In this document: positions 53,203-60,542 of the stretch, in pieces
Layout of the letters: each line of letters starts with the position of its first letter
How positions within the stretch are numbered: the stretch's first letter is position 1
NCBI RefSeq assembly: GCF_003515775.1
Contig: NZ_QWEI01000008.1
Coordinates: 1-60,542 of the forward strand
Source: Ureibacillus yapensis
GTDB taxonomy: Bacteria; Bacillota; Bacilli; Bacillales_A; Planococcaceae
Length of the DNA: 60,542 nucleotides
Direction of reading: 5' to 3'
The notes under the pieces: model-generated
The model's input: the letters and a program-made list of their open reading frames with translations, nothing else
What the model was told of the DNA's origin: nothing
The model's database searches: none
Position numbers and translations under genes: made by a program

Positions 53203-55584
53203 ATGAAAGATAAGGATGAGAAAATGAAGGAAGTAATCAAAACCGATGAATGTTATCGGCAAGAAGAGAAAGAAGCCAGGCAGTATTTCCAATTCCTGCA
53301 TACGCAGGTAGACAACAAGAGTTATATCCCCAAGTTAGTAGAGGATTTTCAAATGTGGAAAATCAAGCATATTCATCATCCAACCTTTTTTGCTTATTTA
53401 ACCCCAAAACGAAAAAAACCGAATTCAAAAGAAATATCCCATTATATAAAATGGCTGAACTATACAAATAAGCTGGAAGATTATCTAGATCGCAGCATTT
53501 CGTATCTATATTTGCGTGATCTAGGGAAAACGCTGGATCATCCCCAAACACAATCCAAAATCAATCAAACAGTCTCCTCCTTGAAAGAGCGCTTGCTGGA
53601 ATCGACAAAGCATGAAACCGATGATTTGTTTAGCCTGGAATGGCTGATTCAAAAGGCCAAAGAAGAAAATATTGTGTTAACCGTAGATTGGCTTTGGGAT
53701 AAATTGAAAATGGTTTCCTCCAATATCCCCGAAGAATTGGATGCGGTAAATGCCCAAAGAAAGCTAATTAAAATTATTGCAGGTGTCTTGATGCACACCT
53801 TTGATGAATTCGATGAAAACACGTCGCAAACGGAGCGCACGGAAAAACTCGATCTAGCCATACGTTTGGGCTATTGTTATGGTTTAACATATCCCTTTGT
53901 TGACGATCTGCTTGATGCGAACTTATTAACCGAAAGAGAAAAGGAAAACTATTCGCGGTTAATTCGCGATGCACTCCTTACGGGAACAGTGCCGCCGCTT
54001 GGGAATGGGTGGCGGAAAGAAACGCTTCCGTTCATGCAATTTATTCACGGAGAGCTAAAGGAAGCTTTTGAATTTATTCAATCTCATCAAACAACGAAAA
54101 AGTTTTTTGAACAGGCATTTGTATTTTTTCACTCACAAGAATTGGACCGGCAAAAAGAGTTATCGAATGCCGCGTATACCAATGAAGAACTTTACGTTCC
54201 GATTATCTTAAAATCCTCCTCTTCAAGGCTGGTTGCCCGCTCGGTTCTCCAGGACACGGATGAAAAATTTGAAAAACTTACTTTCTTATACGGCATATAC
54301 AATCAATTGGCGGACGATTTTGCAGATATGTTCGATGATTTGGAAATGGGTTCCGTCACGCCCTATACGTATTTTATGGAGCATGCAGGCGTACGGGAAG
54401 ATCTGATCAATCCCTTTGAAATGTATTGGGCTGTAATCGCTAACTTGATTCATCATGTCTACCATTCGGATGATCGTACACGGGAGGTTATCTTGAACCG
54501 GGCGATCAATGGGCTAAAGCGCTTCAAGGAAAAGCATGGACGCCAAAAATATGATGAAGTGATGAAGCGGTTTGCTTCCGGATTTCCGGAGTTCAACGAA
54601 GTATTGCAAAAGATGGTGGAAAAAGGGGATGATGTCGACTTTCTCGATAAGCTGCTGCGTGACGGGATGGTTGAACACCTAAAAAAACAAAGTGAGGAAA
54701 AAGAAGCATTTAAAGAAACAATAGAAAATGTAAAGAAAAGGGTCAATGACGTTCTATTAATAGCAGCTGATGAAGTCTCAATGTTTCGAAACGACCTTGT
54801 ATTGGAAGCGGCAAATTATAGCTTAAGCAGTGGCGGGAAAAGGTTGAGACCGGTGATTGCATGGTTTGTCGGAGTGGAACTGTATGGTTTAAAAGAAGAT
54901 TCGCTCATTCCTCTGCTGAAATCATTGGAGTATATGCATACCGCTTCTCTTGTGTTTGATGATTTGCCATCCCAGGATAACGCCTCCTATCGAAGGGGCC
55001 GCCCTACTGTCCATGAAATGTATAATGAGGCAGTTGCAGAATTAAGCGGTCTGTTCCTGACACAGAAGGCGATGGAACAACAAACGTTGCTGAATGAATT
55101 TGATGCAAAAACAATCCTTCAAATGGTTCAATACTCATCACAAGTAACAGCCAGCATGTGCAAGGGGCAAGTGATGGATTTAGAATCAAAGGGGAGAAGA
55201 CTCTCGAAGGAAGAGCTGGAGATGATGTGCTTCTACAAAACCGGGTTAGGTTTCGAAGCCGCCCTGTTGATGCCGGCCATTTTGGCGAAGGCGGACGAAA
55301 GTGAGAGGCAGGCATTAAAAACGTTTTCCCGCCATGCCGGAATTGCCTTTCAGATAAAGGACGATTTGCTTGATTATGATGGGGAATCCACAAAACTAGG
55401 CAAAGCAATAAGAATCGATCATGACAATCAAAGTTCGACGTTTGTAACGGCTTTGGGAGTTGACAAGGCAAAAGAAGAACTTTGGGAACACTATAGTTTA
55501 GCTTTGGAAGCGTTAAAAGAAATTCCGCACAATGTGAAGTTTTTAAAGCAAATGTTGAACTATATCGTGAACCGCGATCGGTGA
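53203..55584 (+). CDS. Two-domain isoprenoid synthase: class I terpenoid-fold domain fused to polyprenyl diphosphate synthase
   Basis: The 793-aa protein is more than twice the usual length of a prenyltransferase. The N-terminal domain (about 80-470) is helical and has its own Asp-rich motifs, DDLLD (234-238) and DDFADMFDD (371-379), as in class I isoprenoid synthases. The C-terminal domain (about 505-793) is a complete trans-prenyltransferase: GGKRLRP (544-550), first motif DDLPSQD (586-592), RRGRPT (597-602), second motif DDLLD (720-724). The C-domain should make a prenyl diphosphate that the N-domain might cyclise or transfer. ATG 53203 or 53224 may be the start. No terpenoid-modifying genes adjoin. 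Confidence 0.82.
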   Translation: MKDKDEKMKEVIKTDECYRQEEKEARQYFQFLHTQVDNKSYIPKLVEDFQMWKIKHIHHPTFFAYLTPKRKKPNSKEISHYIKWLNYTNKLEDYLDRSISYLYLRDLGKTLDHPQTQSKINQTVSSLKERLLESTKHETDDLFSLEWLIQKAKEENIVLTVDWLWDKLKMVSSNIPEELDAVNAQRKLIKIIAGVLMHTFDEFDENTSQTERTEKLDLAIRLGYCYGLTYPFVDDLLDANLLTEREKENYSRLIRDALLTGTVPPLGNGWRKETLPFMQFIHGELKEAFEFIQSHQTTKKFFEQAFVFFHSQELDRQKELSNAAYTNEELYVPIILKSSSSRLVARSVLQDTDEKFEKLTFLYGIYNQLADDFADMFDDLEMGSVTPYTYFMEHAGVREDLINPFEMYWAVIANLIHHVYHSDDRTREVILNRAINGLKRFKEKHGRQKYDEVMKRFASGFPEFNEVLQKMVEKGDDVDFLDKLLRDGMVEHLKKQSEEKEAFKETIENVKKRVNDVLLIAADEVSMFRNDLVLEAANYSLSSGGKRLRPVIAWFVGVELYGLKEDSLIPLLKSLEYMHTASLVFDDLPSQDNASYRRGRPTVHEMYNEAVAELSGLFLTQKAMEQQTLLNEFDAKTILQMVQYSSQVTASMCKGQVMDLESKGRRLSKEELEMMCFYKTGLGFEAALLMPAILAKADESERQALKTFSRHAGIAFQIKDDLLDYDGESTKLGKAIRIDHDNQSSTFVTALGVDKAKEELWEHYSLALEALKEIPHNVKFLKQMLNYIVNRDR

Positions 55585-55607
55585 TTCTTGAATGATATAC
55601 CCATGTA

Positions 55608-55637
55608 GAAATCCCGTGGAAATCACGGGGTTTCTTG
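55608..55637 (+). terminator. Terminator of the isoprenoid synthase gene
   Basis: GAAATCCCGTG (55608-55618) pairs with CACGGGGTTTC (55624-55634). Confidence 0.85.
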
Positions 55638-55775
55638 AGCGCTAGGAAGTTGAAGTAAAGGACTTTCAAATGGAAACTGTACTGAGGAAAAGTCGTTCTC
55701 GAGTGATGGTTTTCCTTCTTCTATAAGGCACGAAATGCTCTAAGTACCCTTGGACGTTGAATTTAGTTCAATAAA

Positions 55776-55906
55776 GGCAAATAGAAACTTCCTATATGCC
55801 CGGTGAAAGTGAAATTGCATCAAAAAGGGTTCATAGATACCTTCTATGTTCCCATGGAAACAGAAATCCTATCAAAAGGGGAACATAGACAATCTCTATG
55901 TTCCCC
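55776..55906. repeat. Tandem hairpin repeat, three units of about 51 bp
   Basis: Three related hairpins occur at a period of about 51 bp: 55776-55800 (GGCAAATAG/CTATATGCC), 55827-55853 (GGGTTCATAG/CTATGTTCCC) and 55878-55906 (GGGGAACATAG/CTATGTTCCCC). The spacers are also alike (GTGAAATTGCATCAAAAA compared with ACAGAAATCCTATCAAAA). The best hairpin is followed on the minus strand by UUUU and can terminate the EamA gene. Confidence 0.75.
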
Positions 55907-55964
55907 TTAATCCCAAAGTTCCTTTTAAAAAGGAATTTACATATGTTTAATCATTTCTAAGTAT

Positions 55965-56879
55965 TTATTGCAACGCTTTCGTTTTGGGGGGAGCTTGTCT
56001 GACTGCATGATGTTTTCCATATACATTGACAAGCAGTACACTGGAAATTGCGATCATTCCACCAATGATGGAAAGTGAAGCAGGAAGTTCTTTTAACCAA
56101 ACCCAGGCAACGAGTATAGCAATAACAGGCTCCAGATAAAGGATGCTGGAGATGGAACTTGCATTGGCTTGGGATAAGGCATATGCCCAAGTTAAGTATG
56201 CTATGGCAGTTGGAAAAATAGCGATGTACAAAACCGTGATATTGACACTAACGGGTACTGTTTCGATTGTCTCAAGTAATCCGGGAGCAAAAAATAGAAA
56301 TGGAATTGTCCCTGCCCATGTAAAATAAGCGGTTAATTCAATTGCCGAATACTTTTTAAATAATGGCTTTTGGTAAACAAAGAAAATAGATGTTGCAATG
56401 GCAGCCAAAAGTGTTAAAAATACACCTGGTGCCACACCAAAAGAGGCATTTCCCGAACCGATTGCAATGAAACAAATCCCAATAAAACCGCATCCCAGCC
56501 CCATCCAGCCCAGTCTGCTTAACCGCTCTTTTAAAATCAAGACGGCGAAAATGGTTGTGAAAATAGGCCCTGAGCCGATTAACATACCGGCCGTACCTGC
56601 AGAAATCGTTAATTGTCCAGATGTTGCACAGATATGGTAGCCACTAATCCCGATCCAGCCAAGAACGGCTATTTTCCAAAAATCTTTTTTCTCGGGCAGG
56701 CGAAAATTCATCCCTGGAATAAAAGCAAGGATTCCAAATAAAACAGAGGCAATCAAAAAACGAAGCAATAATAAATGTCCAGCAGAATAGCCGCCTTTTA
56801 AACTATAGCCGATTGCCGCGAATGTTGAACCCCAAATCAATACGGTAAAAAGCCCTAACATTAAAGCCTTTGGATTCAT
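55965..56879 (-). CDS. EamA/DMT-family transporter
   Basis: The 304-aa membrane protein has ten hydrophobic helices in two EamA repeats (the second beginning near residue 150). FTVLIWGSTFAAIGYSL and the late YLEPVIAILVAWVWL are typical of drug/metabolite exporters of the RhaT/YdcZ-like group. The cargo is unknown. Confidence 0.88.
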   Translation of the reverse strand: MNPKALMLGLFTVLIWGSTFAAIGYSLKGGYSAGHLLLLRFLIASVLFGILAFIPGMNFRLPEKKDFWKIAVLGWIGISGYHICATSGQLTISAGTAGMLIGSGPIFTTIFAVLILKERLSRLGWMGLGCGFIGICFIAIGSGNASFGVAPGVFLTLLAAIATSIFFVYQKPLFKKYSAIELTAYFTWAGTIPFLFFAPGLLETIETVPVSVNITVLYIAIFPTAIAYLTWAYALSQANASSISSILYLEPVIAILVAWVWLKELPASLSIIGGMIAISSVLLVNVYGKHHAVRQAPPKTKALQ

Positions 56880-56978
56880 GAATGTTCACCAGTCTTTCTA
56901 CGAATAATCAACAGAAATTATCTTCTCATGATACCTGATTAGTTAGCAAGCAAAAGTTAGGGAGTTCCCCACGATAAA

Positions 56979-57005
56979 CCCCATCCTTGGGGTGAAAGGA
57001 TGGGG
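56979..57005 (-). terminator. Terminator of the histidine kinase gene
   Basis: CCCCATCCTT pairs with AAGGATGGGG around a 7-nt loop, followed on the minus strand by TTTAT. Confidence 0.7.
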
Positions 57006-57011
57006 GAAGTA

Positions 57012-58658
57012 TTAGCAATCAATAGGTAAGCAAACATCCACTGATGTACCTTTATTCAACTGGCTAGAAATATTAATAGTACCGCCGTGTTGTTCGATGA
57101 TTCTAAAGCATACCATTAAACCTAATCCCGTTCCATGTTCTTTTGTTGTATAGAATGGTTCTCCAAGTTTAGGGATTCTCTCCTCTTCTATCCCAATTCC
57201 TTCATCTGAAATTTGAATAATAACCATTTGGTTATTAACTTTCTTAGCCTTTACAATAATTTCACCACCATTTGGCATAGCTTCAATCGCGTTTTTTATA
57301 AGATTTATGAATACTTGTTTTAACTGATTTTGCTCACAGTTGATAAACGGTATATTTGAATCATATTCTGAAATGATTTGTATACGGTTTAATCTGGCCT
57401 GGGGTTCAAGAATTGATGTGATATTATTTAGAATAAGTTTTATATCTTGGGATTCATATTTTATTGCTTGCGGTTTTGAAAGAATCAGGAATTCACTGAC
57501 AATCAGGTTAATTCGGTCTATTTCAGATAACAAAATATCTGCATAATTTTTATCAATATCTGTTGCAAGTAATTGAATATAACCTTTAAGGGTTGTTAAT
57601 GGATTTCGAATCTCATGAGCCACTCCCGCGGCTAGTAGGCCTACAGCCGCTAACTTATCCGACCTTCTTATTCTTTCTTCCGCTAATATAGAATCAGTGA
57701 TATCCTTTGTAATTTGATATATTCCAATACATTGACGATCAATGATGATTGGTATCATTTTTAACTCAATGACTCGGTTGCTTCCATCTTTATGAATCAT
57801 TGATAGGGTAGATTCCTGCCATTCTCCCTGGCTTGCACGCTTAAAATGCTCACTGTATAGATCTTGGTCTTCTGGAGCGATAATGGATGCCCACTCCTTT
57901 TGCTGGAGCTCTGTACTTGTATAACCAAGTATATTCTCTGCAGCTGGATTTGCCTCTATAAATTTTCTGTCTAAATCGAAGGTAAAAATAGGGTCGGAAT
58001 TATGTACAAATAAAGACTTAAACCGTTGCTCGCTTTCTTCTAAACGTTTCTCTAATAGTTGTCGATTCTGTTCCTGGCTGCGAGTGAGTAATTCCTCTAC
58101 TTTTTTACGTTGATTGATATCAATATCAATCCCATTTATTTTTATAAGATTTCCGTCCAAGTCAGAAATAGGTGTAATGCGTTTTTGAATCCACTTTAAT
58201 TGACCATTTGGCAGCAGAATTCGGTACTCTGCTTTACATTCTTCTCCTTTTATTAACTCTTGCTCTAATTTGTTTACAATTTTCATATCTTCGGGGAACA
58301 CGACTTTTTTCCAGAATTCTTTGTTTTCTTTAAACTCAATAGGTGAATACCCATAGACATCACTAATTTTTGATGAAACCATCAATCTTTTAGAACCGAA
58401 ATCAAAAGAGTAGATTGCAGCATCTACATTGTTGAAAAGATCATTTAATTCCTTATCTTTTTTCTGTGCTTCCTGAGCGTAATATTTAGCTTTATCATAC
58501 TGTAATCCGGTCCACCATACGGGATAAACCATTATTGCAGAAATTATGTATTCAAATATAGGTACGTACCCCAGTTCAATATAATCAAAAGTTTTAAAAG
58601 CGGCCGTTACAACTATATAAATCAACATCATAATTATTCTACCTGTATATTTCATCAT
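57012..58658 (-). CDS. PAS-domain sensor histidine kinase (KinE/sporulation-kinase-like)
   Basis: The 548-aa kinase begins with two hydrophobic segments (about 5-50), then two PAS domains with PAC regions (about 75-195 and 215-330), then HisKA with the phospho-acceptor in GVAHEIRNPLTTLKG and an HATPase_c domain (NLIKNAIEAM, DEGIGIEEE, GTGLGL). No response regulator is adjacent, as usual for the orphan kinases that feed the Spo0A phosphorelay. ATG 58658 follows AAGGAG; the second Met of the pair (58655) is equally possible. Confidence 0.9.
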   Translation of the reverse strand: MMKYTGRIIMMLIYIVVTAAFKTFDYIELGYVPIFEYIISAIMVYPVWWTGLQYDKAKYYAQEAQKKDKELNDLFNNVDAAIYSFDFGSKRLMVSSKISDVYGYSPIEFKENKEFWKKVVFPEDMKIVNKLEQELIKGEECKAEYRILLPNGQLKWIQKRITPISDLDGNLIKINGIDIDINQRKKVEELLTRSQEQNRQLLEKRLEESEQRFKSLFVHNSDPIFTFDLDRKFIEANPAAENILGYTSTELQQKEWASIIAPEDQDLYSEHFKRASQGEWQESTLSMIHKDGSNRVIELKMIPIIIDRQCIGIYQITKDITDSILAEERIRRSDKLAAVGLLAAGVAHEIRNPLTTLKGYIQLLATDIDKNYADILLSEIDRINLIVSEFLILSKPQAIKYESQDIKLILNNITSILEPQARLNRIQIISEYDSNIPFINCEQNQLKQVFINLIKNAIEAMPNGGEIIVKAKKVNNQMVIIQISDEGIGIEEERIPKLGEPFYTTKEHGTGLGLMVCFRIIEQHGGTINISSQLNKGTSVDVCLPIDC

Positions 58659-59141
58659 TAATCTCCTTCTAAAAACCCATTGCAATAAATATTGCATTCT
58701 TTAACGTATAACGAACTGATTTTATCAGGAATAGCTCAGAAAAAATAGGTATATTAGTATAATTTAAAATTAAATTGTTTGTTTTTGGTATGAATTCGTG
58801 CTTAAGTTTTCTTAATTTTTCTCAACCGGGTACGATTCTTGAAATTGAATTAAAAATAGAATAGAGCCGCCAATCTTATTAATAATGTGGTTTTATTTTA
58901 ATTCAGCATTAATTTTCTGCAATGAAAACACGAAAAGACGATGCCAAAATAGGTATCGTCTTATATATAAGGTTAATTTTATTTTCTGGAGAAAATCTAA
59001 ATACATTATATTTTAGTTTTACTATATTTTCGGAAAATCCCCAAACTGCTACAGAGTAAAGCTATATTCACGTGATTATCTCAACCCATTGTGTAAAACT
59101 GAAACAACTTTGCTTATCATAATCTTTCATTGGGAGAAATC
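58659..59141. other. AT-rich intergenic region
   Basis: No gene is visible. A hairpin AAGACGAT-CC...GG-ATCGTCTT at 58935-58963 could be a terminator or an RNA remnant. The rest is AT-rich and may hold the promoters of the histidine kinase. Confidence 0.5.
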
Positions 59142-59711
59142 TTAATAGAACATCTTTTTGCCTTGTTCATCTTTCAATATTTCAACAGCTTCTCTGAAAC
59201 GTAGAGAATGGATTACTTCACGCTCGCGCAGGAATTTCAGTCCATCATTTAAATCCGGGTCATCCGATAAATCAATGAGCCACTGGTAAGTTGCACGGGC
59301 TTTCTCCTCGGCAGCAATGTCCTCATAAAGGTCCGCTATCGGATCGCCTTTTGCCTGAATGTAAGCTGCCGTCCAAGGAACGCCGGAAGCATTATGATAA
59401 AACAGTGCGTTATCATGAACGGAATAATGATCGCCAAGACCTGCTGCTTTCATCTGATCTGCACTGGCATCTTTTGTGAGTTTATAAATCATTGTTGCAA
59501 TCATCTCAAGGTGAGAAAACTCCTCCATTGCGATATCGTTCAATAGACCAATTACCTTATCGGGAATCGAGTAGCGTTGGTTCATATAGCGAAGTGCAGC
59601 CGCCAATTCACCATCCGCACCGCCATATTGCTCTATTAGAAATTTCGCAAGCATCGGGTTGCATGTACTTACTCTAACGGGATATTGAAGTTTCTTTTCA
59701 TAATAAAACAT
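59142..59711 (-). CDS. cotJC: CotJC-type spore coat manganese catalase
   Basis: The 189-aa ferritin-like protein matches CotJC/non-haem Mn catalase: EFSHLEMIATMIYKLT and AEEKARATYQWL carry the Glu/His metal ligands, and the N-terminus MFYYEKKLQYPV is that of CotJC. ATG 59711 with AAAGG upstream gives the normal family length. A longer frame runs into the repeat block and is not real. cotJA and cotJB, which usually precede it, are not seen; repeats occupy that place. Confidence 0.93.
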   Translation of the reverse strand: MFYYEKKLQYPVRVSTCNPMLAKFLIEQYGGADGELAAALRYMNQRYSIPDKVIGLLNDIAMEEFSHLEMIATMIYKLTKDASADQMKAAGLGDHYSVHDNALFYHNASGVPWTAAYIQAKGDPIADLYEDIAAEEKARATYQWLIDLSDDPDLNDGLKFLREREVIHSLRFREAVEILKDEQGKKMFY

Positions 59712-59774
59712 CCCTTTATTTTCTCCCCTCACATTCGTTTGATATAAGGATGAACAGAACCCACTTCTTTTTGA

Positions 59775-60028
59775 TGTCCAGCTTTGAACGCTAGCCCCTC
59801 GACAACTTCGGATCCGCCTGGAAGCACAGAGCGTCTTTTTGTCGGTTCCACAAAGCGTTGTTGCCGGCCAACGCTTGAGGCTCACACGATGTGAGTCATG
59901 TCGGCGATGCAACACGACGTTGCGTTTTCGCCGACGCGGAGCTAAACGGAAAGTGAAGTCAGCCTAAGAACGACACGTCCTGTGTCAACGGCTGACTGAC
60001 CTACATTGTGTAGGCCCCCGCTTTTCTA
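59775..60028. repeat. GC-rich modular hairpin repeat, copy 1
   Basis: It begins TGTCCAGCT and ends CCGCTTTTCTAT. Inside are many small palindromes with short loops, for example CTCACA-CGA-TGTGAG (59881-59895), GCAAC-ACGAC-GTTGC, GACAC-GTCCT-GTGTC and CCTACA-TTG-TGTAGG. The last 183 bp (59856-60038) recur with about six differences at 60228-60410. It is clearly richer in GC than the flanking genes. The frames in it are artefacts. Confidence 0.8.
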
Positions 60029-60029
60029 T

Positions 60030-60400
60030 TGTCTAGCTCCGAACGCCAGCTCCTCGATCGTTTCGACTCCTCCCACGAAGGCAAAAAGCGCCTTCTCGTC
60101 GGAGCCTCCGCCGCACATGGATGTGCAAGTGCCGACAATGTACCTGTCGCTGCCGCTTTCGGTACAGTTAAAACACGTGCTGCTGTCGCTTCGCTATCGC
60201 GCAAAAAACATCTGCCACAGGACGTGGCGTTGTTGTCGGCCAACGCTTGAGGCTCACACGATGTGAGTCATGTCGGCGATGCAACATGACGTTGCGTTTT
60301 CGCTGACGCGGAGCTAAACGGAAAGTGAAGTTAGCCTAAGAACGACACGTCCTGTGTCAACGGCTGACTGACCTACATCCTGTAGGCCCCCGCTTTTCTA
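60030..60400. repeat. GC-rich modular hairpin repeat, copy 2
   Basis: It follows copy 1 directly, beginning TGTCTAGCTCCG and ending CCGCTTTTCTAT. It has an extra internal segment with hairpins such as GCACA-TGGA-TGTGC and GCCAC-AGGAC-GTGGC, then the 183-bp block shared with copy 1. Confidence 0.8.
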
Positions 60401-60401
60401 T

Positions 60402-60519
60402 TGTCTAGCTGCGTGGGCTAGCTCCTCGACAACTTCGGTGCCGCCTGCAAGGGCAAAGAGCGCCCTTTTGTCAGCCCCTCCAGTTGTGGTCGGAGCTAAG
60501 CGAGCCCACTCCGCTTTTC
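60402..60519. repeat. GC-rich modular hairpin repeat, short copy 3
   Basis: It begins TGTCTAGCTGCG and ends near CCGCTTTTC. It shares the left end (CTAGCTCCTCGACAACTTCGG) with copy 1 but lacks the 183-bp block. The array may go on beyond the window. Confidence 0.65.
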
Positions 60520-60542
60520 AGACTTGCCATGGCCATGGGGAG

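Noticed and set aside
55004..55669. 221-codon minus-strand frame
   Set aside because: It lies antisense inside the prenyltransferase domain, whose motifs prove the plus-strand reading.
55776..55906. CRISPR array
   Set aside because: Units are hairpins with similar spacers rather than unique spacers, only three exist, and no cas genes are seen.
59712..59915. 68-codon N-terminal extension of cotJC
   Set aside because: It is repeat DNA with no CotJC similarity; the family start is ATG 59711.
60001..60266. Three overlapping open frames of 73-86 codons
   Set aside because: They lie in GC-rich repeats on both strands, which naturally lack stops; no protein-like composition or ribosome sites.

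Overview
The window is chromosomal DNA of a low-GC, endospore-forming Firmicute of the Bacillales. The support is an alpha/beta-type small acid-soluble spore protein, the minor SASP Tlp, a CotJC-type spore-coat manganese catalase, a KinE-like sporulation kinase, and orthologues of the B. subtilis genes pucR, nrnB, ykuK, ykuS, alaR-alaT and kimA. Gene style fits Bacillaceae or Planococcaceae (Lysinibacillus-like), but the genus cannot be fixed from this sequence alone. No rRNA, tRNA, CRISPR array, transposase or phage gene was recognised.

Layout. (1) 1-15.3 kb is a purine/allantoin catabolism island: the end of an NCS1 permease, the regulator PucR (minus strand), an NCS2 permease, then allC, allE, two tandem allD copies, the three subunits of oxamate carbamoyltransferase (allF/fdrA, allG, allH), a carbamate kinase and a second M20 amidohydrolase. 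Together they take allantoate through ureidoglycine, ureidoglycolate and oxalurate to oxamate plus carbamoyl phosphate, and on to ATP, ammonia and CO2. (2) 15.3-21.8 kb (minus strand) is a tight six-gene operon: a FabH-like ketosynthase, an ATP-grasp ligase, an OleD-like SDR, a metallo-beta-lactamase hydrolase, an F390-synthetase-like adenylate-forming enzyme and a GNAT acyltransferase. It looks like an uncharacterised small-molecule or lipid pathway and is the best candidate for an undescribed system. (3) 21.8-25.7 kb: a c-di-AMP riboswitch and the K+ importer KimA, then a free-standing MprF-type synthase domain and a GtrA protein. (4) 25.8-31.2 kb: a radical SAM protein and a Pho-box-driven pstSCAB-phoU operon.

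(5) 31.4-49.8 kb is mixed housekeeping: ykuS, tlp, degV, alaRT, yehS-like, sstT, a meta-cleavage-type hydrolase beside a decayed catechol 2,3-dioxygenase gene, an M29 aminopeptidase, ykuK, small zinc proteins, a tartrate/malate-type dehydrogenase, a PepSY lipoprotein, a 2-hydroxyacid dehydrogenase, dapA under a lysine riboswitch, an SASP, nrnB and a flavin monooxygenase-like gene. (6) 49.9-60.5 kb: a BCCT transporter, a DUF4097 protein, a 793-aa double-domain isoprenoid synthase, an EamA exporter, a PAS histidine kinase, cotJC, and a GC-rich block of repeats made of many small hairpins. A solo short copy of that repeat sits at 49.83 kb.

Start codons were chosen by Shine-Dalgarno spacing and often lie inside the longest ORF. 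All functional calls are from reading motifs; no database search was run.
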